Below are positions 51,276-57,974 of a DNA stretch of 64,000 nt, piece by piece (the stretch's first letter is position 1; each line of letters opens with the position of its first letter). The notes below the pieces were generated by a model. It ran no database searches and was not told the DNA's origin. It saw nothing but the letters and a program-made list of their open reading frames with translations. The DNA lies in contig CANRIL010000003.1 of NCBI GenBank assembly GCA_947630625.1, positions 52,475 through 116,474 of the forward strand, in the 5' to 3' direction. Made by a program: the position numbers and the translations under genes. Source of the DNA: an uncultured Clostridia bacterium. Its GTDB lineage: Bacteria > Bacillota > Clostridia > Oscillospirales > CAG-272.

Positions 51276-52363
51276 TCCCCGCCTCCGAAATAGTCTCCGC
51301 CATAGCGCGCCTCGAGCATGTCCGCCAGAGCGAGAGACACAATAGCGTCAATGACGATCCGCGCGCGATGCACGATCGCCGGGTCGTGCCTCCCGCGCAG
51401 CTCAAGCGTCACCTCTTCGTTTTTCAGTACGTCCACCGACCTCTGCGGCTTAAATATCGACGGCGTGGGCTTGACTGCCGTGCGGAATATTATCGGCATG
51501 CCGTTTGAGATGCCGCCGTTTATCCCGCCACATTTGTTCGTCTCCGTCATGATCTTGCCGCCCTGAAGAACAAACGCATCGTTTGATTCGCTGCCGCGCA
51601 TATCCGCCGACGCAAATCCCGCGCCGAACTCGATCCCGCGCACGCCCGGAACCGAGAAGACCGCGTGCGCGATGACGCCCTCGAGCGTGTCAAACCACGG
51701 CTCGCCGACGCCGACGGGAACGCCCGTGACCGCCGTTTCGAGCACGCCGCCCACGCTGTCGCCGTCCTTCGCCGCCTCCTCGATCTTCTCCCGCATCCGC
51801 TCGCCGGCTCCCTCGTCGAGCACCGCGAACTGCATTTCATCAAGCTCCGCGATTTCCCGGGAAATATCGGAAAATCCCGCGTCGTTAACACCGGCGCACC
51901 GCAGAATGTGCGTCCCGACCGCGATCCCGCGCCGCGACAGCGCCGATTTCACGATCGCGCCGACGGCGACGAGCGCCGCCGTTATCCGCCCGCTGAAGTG
52001 GCCGCCGCCCCTGTAATCCTCAAATCCGTGATATTTGAAAAATCCGGTCAGATCCGCGTGCCCCGGGCGCGGCAGCCCACGCGCGTAATCGGCGCCCCTC
52101 GCGCTCTCGTTCGGGATTATGACCGTCAGCGGCGTCCCCGTCGTTTTGCCTTCAAACACGCCGCTCACAATACTGAATCTGTCCGCCTCGACGCGCGAGG
52201 TCGAAATCTTCCCGGACGGGCGGCGCAGCTCAAGCTCGTGCGCGATATAATCCCTGTCGACCGGCACGCCGGGCGAGAGCCCGTCAAGCACCGCGCCGAT
52301 ATATTCACCGTGACTTTCACCGAAAAGCGTCACCGAGACGCATGTGCCGAATGTATTTTTCAC
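51272..52363 (-). CDS. aroC: Chorismate synthase
   Basis: 363 residues. Landmarks GESHGEYIGAVLDGLSPGVPVD, RRPSGKISTSRVEADRFSIVSGVFEGKTTGTPL, RPGHADLTGFFKYHGFEDYRGGGHFSGR, and the flavin-binding end GGINGGISNGMPI and RHDPAIVHRA. It forms chorismate from EPSP using reduced FMN. 18 bases after aroB. Confidence 0.97.
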   Translation of the reverse strand: MKNTFGTCVSVTLFGESHGEYIGAVLDGLSPGVPVDRDYIAHELELRRPSGKISTSRVEADRFSIVSGVFEGKTTGTPLTVIIPNESARGADYARGLPRPGHADLTGFFKYHGFEDYRGGGHFSGRITAALVAVGAIVKSALSRRGIAVGTHILRCAGVNDAGFSDISREIAELDEMQFAVLDEGAGERMREKIEEAAKDGDSVGGVLETAVTGVPVGVGEPWFDTLEGVIAHAVFSVPGVRGIEFGAGFASADMRGSESNDAFVLQGGKIMTETNKCGGINGGISNGMPIIFRTAVKPTPSIFKPQRSVDVLKNEEVTLELRGRHDPAIVHRARIVIDAIVSLALADMLEARYGGDYFGGGE

Positions 52364-52381
52364 TTGCCGCAGCCCCCTTTT

Positions 52382-53410
52382 TCAGTTTTCTTCAATGTAT
52401 GACGCGATCCTCTCCCGCAGCCCGTCCGGCGTCAGCCTTTCGAAGCGGCAGCTGCCGATCTCGTCAACGATGACCGCCGTGACCGCGCCCCCGTCGCTTT
52501 TCTTGTCGTGCGATGCGGCTTCAATTATTTTCTCCGTGTCAAAATCGTACCGCGTCGGGAGTCCGAGCTTCGTAAGCACGCGGAGCAGCCTCCCCCGCGC
52601 CTCGCGCGAGCACATTGGGAGCATTCCGAGCGCAACGCATTCGCCGTGATAAAGCCCCAAAAGCCCCTCTTCTGCCTCGATCCCGTGCCCGATAGTATGC
52701 CCGAAATTAAGGATCTTACGCATACCTCCCTCGCGCTCGTCTTCCTCGACTATGCGCTTTTTTATCGTCACCGAGCGAAAAATGATATCGTCGAGCACGT
52801 CATAAACGTCCTCGTTTTCGAATACCGAAAACAGCTCCGCGTCCGACGTTGCCGCCATCTTGACGGCCTCCGCGAGCCCTGACGCCATCTGCCTTGGCGA
52901 AAGAGTTAAAAGCAGGTCGGGGTCGATGAGCACGCGCCGCGGCTGATAAAACGCGCCGACAACGTTTTTTATCCCGTCAAGGTTGACCGCCGTCTTCCCG
53001 CCGACTGATGAATCAATGTCCGAAAGCGCCGTCGTCGGGATGTTATAAAAGTCGATGCCGCGCATGTAGGCGGACGCGGCGAACCCGGCAAGGTCGCCGA
53101 CAACGCCGCCGCCGACGGCCAAAACGCAGTCGCGGCGAGAAAAACCATTCCGGAGCATGACGGTCAAAAGATGCTCAAATTCCGCGATGCTCTTGCTTCC
53201 CTCTCCCTGCGGCACCGTCACAATGACGGGCGCGCCGCAAAATTCGGCGGCACGCCTCGCGTATTCCGCCGGAACGCCGTCGTCCGTAACGATGAGGACG
53301 CGGCGGTCGAGTTTGAGGAATTCCCCGGCGCGACCCGCGACGCCGCGGCCGATGATTATGTCGTAGCCGCGCTCGCCGAGTTCGAGCGTCAGCTTTCTGC
53401 ATTCGCTCAT
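52382..53410 (-). CDS. aroB: 3-dehydroquinate synthase
   Basis: 342 residues from the ATG at 53410, which overlaps the pheA stop as ATGA. The frame is open further upstream inside pheA and is not used. Landmarks: NAD-binding GGGVVGDLAGFAASAYMRGI, PTTALSDIDSSVGGKTAVNLDGIKN, metal ligands in EAVKM, LNFGHTIGHGIE and YHGECVALG. It cyclises DAHP to 3-dehydroquinate. Confidence 0.95.
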   Translation of the reverse strand: MSECRKLTLELGERGYDIIIGRGVAGRAGEFLKLDRRVLIVTDDGVPAEYARRAAEFCGAPVIVTVPQGEGSKSIAEFEHLLTVMLRNGFSRRDCVLAVGGGVVGDLAGFAASAYMRGIDFYNIPTTALSDIDSSVGGKTAVNLDGIKNVVGAFYQPRRVLIDPDLLLTLSPRQMASGLAEAVKMAATSDAELFSVFENEDVYDVLDDIIFRSVTIKKRIVEEDEREGGMRKILNFGHTIGHGIEAEEGLLGLYHGECVALGMLPMCSREARGRLLRVLTKLGLPTRYDFDTEKIIEAASHDKKSDGGAVTAVIVDEIGSCRFERLTPDGLRERIASYIEEN

Positions 53411-54495
53411 AATTTCGCCTCCCCGGAGTAACCGCCGACGACCTTCAGCCTGTCGCAGACCTCTGAAAGGTCGGCGAGCATGCGCTCGCCCGCCTCGCCG
53501 TCCGGGCTGCCCTCCGCTTCGATATAGAAATAATACTGCCACGCCAGCTCCTTCATCGGGTGCGAGCGAAGCACCTTCATGTTGAACCCGTGCTCGCCGA
53601 TTATGCTGATCGCCCTCGCGAGCGCCCCGGCGGCGTTTTTGACCGTGAACATCAGTATGAAGCTTCCGCTCCCGGAAAGATGTTCGCGCCTCTCGCCGGA
53701 AAAGACCGCGAAGCGCGTCGTGTTGCCCCGGCTGTCGTTTATGTCGTGGTCAAGAACTGTCAGCGAATAAAGCTCCGCCGTCTCCTCGCTGGCGATGGCG
53801 GCAGTCCTGATGTCGCCCTCCTCTGCGACGGCGCGCGCAGCGACGGCGGTGTTCGTCGCCTCGATCTGGCGGAAGCCGTGCTTTTTTATATAATTCTCGC
53901 ACTGCGAGAGCGCCTGCGGATGCGAGATGACAGTCTCAATGTCTGAAAGCCTCGCCCCCTCCGGCGCGAGCAGATGATGCGTCACCGGCAGATCGTATAC
54001 GCCGCTGACATAGAGCCGTCCCGAAAACATCAAGTCGAGCACCTGCCCGACCTCGCCGGCGTAGCTGTTCTCGATCGGCAAAACGGCGCAGTCCACCTCG
54101 CACCTCATAACGGCGTCGTAAGCCGAATGAAAGCTCGGATACGGCACCGCCTCCCCGTCCGGGAAAATGCGGTGCGCCGCGATGCTCGCGAACGCGCCCG
54201 GCACGCCGCAGTAAGCGACGCGCATACCCGACAGCAGCCGCCGCTGATACTGCTTTGAAACGTCCATCACCGCCTGCTCGAATTCCTTATAATACGTGAC
54301 GAGTGCGGGATCGTCGACGAGCCCGACGCCCCTCTCGATCAGCGCCGCCTCGCGTCCGGCGTCATAGATCGGCAGCCCGTGCGCGCGCTTGTATTCGGCG
54401 ACCTTTGATGCGGCGCGCATCCTTTGGCAGAATAGCTCCGCCATCCGTTCGTCTATGACCTCTATCTCTTTTCTTATCGCGTCTATGTCGTTCAT
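53407..54495 (-). CDS. pheA: Bifunctional chorismate mutase / prephenate dehydratase
   Basis: 362 residues from the ATG at 54495 (GGGGGA upstream). Chorismate mutase AroQ-type domain (1-90: NDIDAIRKEIEVIDERMAELFCQRM), prephenate dehydratase (about 95-275: VAYCGVPGAFASIAA, LPIENSYAGEV, NTTRFAVF), ACT domain (about 285-362). In the ACT domain the Phe-binding motifs usually written GALV and ESRP read GALA and RSHP, so the allosteric response may differ. First structural gene of the aro operon, directly behind the attenuator at 54509-54553. Confidence 0.95.
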   Translation of the reverse strand: MNDIDAIRKEIEVIDERMAELFCQRMRAASKVAEYKRAHGLPIYDAGREAALIERGVGLVDDPALVTYYKEFEQAVMDVSKQYQRRLLSGMRVAYCGVPGAFASIAAHRIFPDGEAVPYPSFHSAYDAVMRCEVDCAVLPIENSYAGEVGQVLDLMFSGRLYVSGVYDLPVTHHLLAPEGARLSDIETVISHPQALSQCENYIKKHGFRQIEATNTAVAARAVAEEGDIRTAAIASEETAELYSLTVLDHDINDSRGNTTRFAVFSGERREHLSGSGSFILMFTVKNAAGALARAISIIGEHGFNMKVLRSHPMKELAWQYYFYIEAEGSPDGEAGERMLADLSEVCDRLKVVGGYSGEAKL

Positions 54496-54508
54496 GCTTC
54501 CCCCGTAT

Positions 54509-54553
54509 AAAAAAACCGCCGCCTTTGGCTCGCTTCGCAAGACAAACGGCGGT
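54509..54553 (-). terminator. Attenuator terminator before pheA
   Basis: On the minus strand CCGCCGTTTG (54552-54543) pairs with CAAAGGCGGCGG (54527-54516) with a two-base bulge, followed by seven T (54515-54509) and then the pheA ribosome site. A terminator between promoter and first gene, behind a Phe/Tyr-rich leader peptide, is the hallmark of ribosome-mediated attenuation. Confidence 0.88.
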
Positions 54554-54594
54554 GGAATGCTTTTTACCATGTCTTCGTGACCGTTATAGGTCCC

Positions 54595-54663
54595 TCATCC
54601 GGCAAAATGTCGCACGCCATCGCACACCGTATAAAAATAAAAGCAGTAAAAATAAAAGCGCAT
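54595..54663 (-). CDS. Aromatic leader peptide (attenuation control of pheA-aro operon)
   Basis: A 22-residue peptide starting MRFYFYCFYFYTV and ending RHFAG. Eight of residues 3-11 are Phe or Tyr (TTT TAT TTT TAC, TGC, TTT TAT TTT TAT), plus one later Phe. It starts about 30 bases after the expected transcription start and ends 42 bases before the attenuator stem. GGGGGC stands about 11 bases before the ATG. Low charged tRNA-Phe or tRNA-Tyr would stall the ribosome here. The segment GATGGCG just after the stall site can pair with CGCCGTTT of the terminator's first arm, giving a plausible antiterminator (inference). Confidence 0.88.
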   Translation of the reverse strand: MRFYFYCFYFYTVCDGVRHFAG

Positions 54664-54700
54664 GCGGACTTTTGCCCCCGACAAAAATATATTTTCATAT

Positions 54701-54729
54701 ATTATATAGGACGCCCCGCCGTTTGTCAA
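54701..54729 (-). promoter_or_regulatory. Promoter of the pheA-aro operon
   Basis: TTGACA (54729-54724), 17-base spacer, TATAAT (54706-54701): full consensus. It implies a leader RNA of about 200 bases before pheA. Confidence 0.9.
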
Positions 54730-54842
54730 GCATTTCTTTAAAAAAAGCCGCAAACGGCGCATCTCGCGGCTGTTCATAAATCAGTATCTCGTCTGAGCTT
54801 GTCTATGATTGACTTAGAGCAAACCGGGACAGCGGATATGAC

Positions 54843-54879
54843 GCTCCGGACGAGGACAAAATCGCCGGAGCATTTTTTT
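54843..54879 (+). terminator. Terminator without an obvious upstream gene
   Basis: GCTCCGG (54843-54849) pairs with CCGGAGC (54865-54871), followed by ATTTTTTT. No plus-strand gene lies upstream (the aro operon runs the other way), so it may end a short RNA or be a remnant. Confidence 0.65.
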
Positions 54880-55019
54880 ATTCGGCATAGGCAGAAACGT
54901 CGTGAAAAATTCGATCGACCGCCCTAACGGACAGTAGAATTCTTCGCAATTGCGTGTTATAATGTTAACTGTTGAGCGGGCGACTGTTCGACAAATTAAA
55001 ATTTGAGAGGTGTGTGGAT

Positions 55020-55808
55020 ATGGACATGATATATTCAAACATAGAAATCGACTTTACGTTATTGAACGGAATCGTTCTCATACCATCAACAGTGGATACT
55101 GAGCATGGTTATCTGATTTTTGATACGGGCGCGATGAAAACGGCGCTGCACAAGAAGTATTTTTCAAATGTTCAGGGAAAAGAACTTGAAATTGCAAAGT
55201 TCAACGGCGATATTAAAAGCGAGCAGACCGATACGGCTTCAGAGGTCACAATACATAGTCTTTCTTTTTCCGATGTTGCGCTGACGGATCGCAGTGCGAT
55301 GCTTATGGATCTATCTTATGTGGAGGACAGCCTTTCAGCTTTTGACCCTGATGTTCGTATTCTTGGGACAATGGGTATTGACATCATAAGCGGTTTTTCC
55401 GTTATCATGGACTACGAAAACAGCAGGATAGTATTAAATCCGTCGTGCGGATTTGCAAAATATACTTGTGTTCCGATGAAAACGGAGCCGCTGCCGATAA
55501 TTGATATAGAGATCAGCGGTGAAAAATACAGCTTTGTTTTAGATACAGGTGCAAACACCTGTTTATTGGGAGCGGCGCTGCAAACCCGTTTGACCGTACA
55601 GCCCGTAAAAGACGATCCGGGTGTCTTCATGATCCCATCTTTATCTTTGCAAGGCCATTCATACAGCGATGTTGTCTCGGTGTTTGCAGATATTTCCGCC
55701 ATACAAAGTCAAATTTCCGTGGATGGCATTATCGGGTACCAGATTTTATTATCTCAAAGAACTTATTTTGATTTTTCAAATCAGCGGCTTTATTTAGAAC
55801 AGGCGTAA
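55020..55808 (+). CDS. Tandem (single-chain) retropepsin-like aspartic protease
   Basis: 262 residues from the ATG at 55020 (GAGAGGTG 7 bases upstream). Two similar halves each carry an aspartic protease motif: D35-T36-G37 in YLIFDTGAMKT and D175-T176-G177 in SFVLDTGANTC; each also has a second landmark, GTMGIDIISGF and GIIGYQILLSQ, followed by a (D/F)YxxxRxxL strand. Retropepsins normally need two chains; here both halves are in one. No signal peptide or membrane helix is seen. More A/T-rich than its neighbours. Function unknown. Confidence 0.8.
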   Translation: MDMIYSNIEIDFTLLNGIVLIPSTVDTEHGYLIFDTGAMKTALHKKYFSNVQGKELEIAKFNGDIKSEQTDTASEVTIHSLSFSDVALTDRSAMLMDLSYVEDSLSAFDPDVRILGTMGIDIISGFSVIMDYENSRIVLNPSCGFAKYTCVPMKTEPLPIIDIEISGEKYSFVLDTGANTCLLGAALQTRLTVQPVKDDPGVFMIPSLSLQGHSYSDVVSVFADISAIQSQISVDGIIGYQILLSQRTYFDFSNQRLYLEQA

Positions 55809-55945
55809 TTTTCTGCTTGCGCTCTGCGGATCGGGACTGAGTATAAAGCATTGACCGCCCGCACCACGCCTTCATGTATATCGTTTTATGACCGGCCGCC
55901 TTTTTGGCGGGCGGAAATTTTCGGCGCGGTTTTTTCGCGTCCATA

Positions 55946-55974
55946 TTGCAATTTTCGCATGCTTTATGTATAAT
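55946..55974 (+). promoter_or_regulatory. Promoter of the miaB-ylbF-mutSL-tgt cluster
   Basis: TTGCAA (55946-55951), 17-base spacer, TATAAT (55969-55974), about 70 bases before miaB. Confidence 0.78.
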
Positions 55975-56045
55975 ATAGATTGTATGATTATGTCCGCCGG
56001 TGCGCGGTCTTGCATTTTTTCAGCGAAAACAGGTTTTAATTATAG

Positions 56046-57485
56046 ATGATAGACACAACAAAACGCGAAAACAATATGATCGCGCCCGAAGCGTCCGCCG
56101 GAATGGCTAAGGCGGTCGCCGCCGTCCGCGCGCATACGGATGAAATGCGCCGTGGCGGGCAGACGCCGCGCGCCTGCATCATGACGTTCGGCTGCCAGCA
56201 GAACGAAGCCGACAGCGAGCGGCTTGCCGGGCTCGCGGACGCGATGGGATACGAGCTCTCCGCCTCGCCCGCGGGGTGCTCCCTCGTCCTCGTCAACACG
56301 TGCGCCGTCCGCGAGCACGCCGAAAAAAAGGCTCTCTCCTCGATCGGACAGCTCAAGCACGAAAAGGCGAAGAACCCTTCAATGGTAATCGGCGTCGGCG
56401 GCTGCATGGTATCCCAGCAGCACCGCGCGGACGCGCTCAAAAAAAGCTACCCCTACGTCGATTTTTCCTTCTGCACAACGGAGCTCTGGCGCGTCCCGAC
56501 ATTTTTGCAAACCCGGCTTGACGGCGGTCCCCGCCGGTTCCCGCTCGTGAGCGAATCGCTTTCGGAAACGGACTTTTCCGAAGATGTCCCGGTCGTCCGC
56601 GCGTCCCGGGCGCGCGCGTGGGTCAGCGTCATGTACGGCTGCAACAATTTCTGCTCGTACTGCATCGTCCCATACGTCCGCGGGCGCGAGCGCTCGCGGC
56701 TGCCGGAGGACATAATGCGCGAAGTGAAAGACCTCGTCGCGACGGGCTGCCGCGACATAACGCTGCTCGGGCAAAACGTCAATTCATACGGCCACGATCT
56801 TTCGCGCGGAGTAAAATTTTCCGACCTGATCCGCGAAATTTCAAAGCTTGACGGAGACTTCCGCCTCCGCTTCATGACCTCGCACCCGAAGGACGCGACC
56901 GACGACCTCATCTCGGCAATGGCAGAAAGCCGCGTCGCCTCGCGCCACTTCCACCTGCCGCTCCAGTCCGGCAGCGACCGCGTGCTCGCGGCGATGAACC
57001 GCCGTTACACGGCGGAAAAATATCTCTCGATCGTTGAAAAACTGCGCGCCGCGATGCCAGATATCGTCATCACCTCCGATATAATTGTCGGCTTCCCCGG
57101 CGAGACGGAGGAAGATTTCGAGATGACGCTCGATGTCATGAGAAAGGCGCAGTTTGATATGATATATTCCTTCATCTTCTCGCCTCGCAAGGGAACGCCT
57201 GCGGCGAACATGGAGGAGCTGCCCGAAGAGACAAAATCCGCCCGCTTCTCCCGCCTGATCGAGTGCCAGAACGCGATCTCGAAGGAGAAAAACGACGCTT
57301 CCGTCGGCAAGACATTGCGAGTGCTCACCGACGACGCGCTTGAACCGGGGCAGCTTCCGACCGGGCGCACGGACGGCAACAAGCTCGTCCACTTGAGCGG
57401 GCACGCCGAGCCCGGCGAATTTTACGACACGATCATCACCCGCGCCGATACATTTGGGCTTTACGGGGATATAATAAAAGCATAA
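56046..57485 (+). CDS. miaB: tRNA-2-methylthio-N6-dimethylallyladenosine synthase
   Basis: 479 residues. N-terminal UPF0004 domain with the three cluster cysteines (ACIMTFGCQQNEADS, LVNTCAVREHAEK, IGVGGCMVSQQ), radical SAM domain with YGCNNFCSYCIVPYVRGRERSR, and a C-terminal TRAM domain (about 410-479). It adds methylthio to i6A37 of tRNAs. The ribosome site before the ATG at 56046 is weak; Met at 56076 is a less likely alternative. First of a conserved miaB-ylbF-mutS-mutL cluster. Confidence 0.95.
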   Translation: MIDTTKRENNMIAPEASAGMAKAVAAVRAHTDEMRRGGQTPRACIMTFGCQQNEADSERLAGLADAMGYELSASPAGCSLVLVNTCAVREHAEKKALSSIGQLKHEKAKNPSMVIGVGGCMVSQQHRADALKKSYPYVDFSFCTTELWRVPTFLQTRLDGGPRRFPLVSESLSETDFSEDVPVVRASRARAWVSVMYGCNNFCSYCIVPYVRGRERSRLPEDIMREVKDLVATGCRDITLLGQNVNSYGHDLSRGVKFSDLIREISKLDGDFRLRFMTSHPKDATDDLISAMAESRVASRHFHLPLQSGSDRVLAAMNRRYTAEKYLSIVEKLRAAMPDIVITSDIIVGFPGETEEDFEMTLDVMRKAQFDMIYSFIFSPRKGTPAANMEELPEETKSARFSRLIECQNAISKEKNDASVGKTLRVLTDDALEPGQLPTGRTDGNKLVHLSGHAEPGEFYDTIITRADTFGLYGDIIKA

Positions 57486-57511
57486 ACGGCATAAATAAGG
57501 AGAACAAAACG

Positions 57512-57940
57512 ATGGAAGACAGACTCGACGACATGATAATCGAAATGGCGCACCACCTCGGCGAAACGATCAAGGCAGACCGCCGCTTTGTCCGCTATGA
57601 CGCGGCGCACAAGGCTTTTCAGTCTGAGCCGCGGCTGACGCACATGATGACGGAATACAGCGCGCAGCAGGCGGCGCTGCAATCCGTTTACGGCAAGCCG
57701 GACGTTGACAAAACGCTCACGGACGCGATCGAAGGGCGCATAAACATGCTTTATCTTGAGATCACCGAGCACCCGGTCTATAAAGAATTCGTTGAAGCGA
57801 AGGCGGAGCTTGACGACCTCATCAAGGGCGTCAACGACGAGATCTATTTTGCCCTCACGGGCGAGGAAGCCCACAGCTGCGGCGGCGACTGCGCCTCCTG
57901 CGGCGGATGCTCCACGGCTGACGAGCACATCTACGATTGA
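57512..57940 (+). CDS. YlbF/YmcA family protein with C-terminal cysteine cluster
   Basis: 142 residues. Helical YlbF/YmcA core (1-115: IIEMAHHLGETIKADRRFVRYDAAHKAFQSEP). Residues 120-135 carry C123-x3-C127-x2-C130-x2-C133 (HSCGGDCASCGGC). In Bacillus the YmcA-YlbF-YaaT complex binds iron-sulfur clusters and supports RNase Y-dependent mRNA maturation. Position between miaB and mutS matches ymcA in Bacillus. The cysteine tail could hold a cluster; this is inference. Confidence 0.87.
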   Translation: MEDRLDDMIIEMAHHLGETIKADRRFVRYDAAHKAFQSEPRLTHMMTEYSAQQAALQSVYGKPDVDKTLTDAIEGRINMLYLEITEHPVYKEFVEAKAELDDLIKGVNDEIYFALTGEEAHSCGGDCASCGGCSTADEHIYD

Positions 57941-57974
57941 CCCGATAATCAAAAAAGCAAAGGAGAGGCGCGTC

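Noticed and set aside
54509..54729. T-box riboswitch before pheA
   Set aside because: No T-box sequence or specifier-loop arrangement was found; the leader is short and has a Phe/Tyr-rich peptide with a terminator, which fits attenuation instead.
55729..55944. 71-codon minus-strand frame after the retropepsin gene
   Set aside because: Overlaps the end of the retropepsin gene in antisense and has no motif or start signal.
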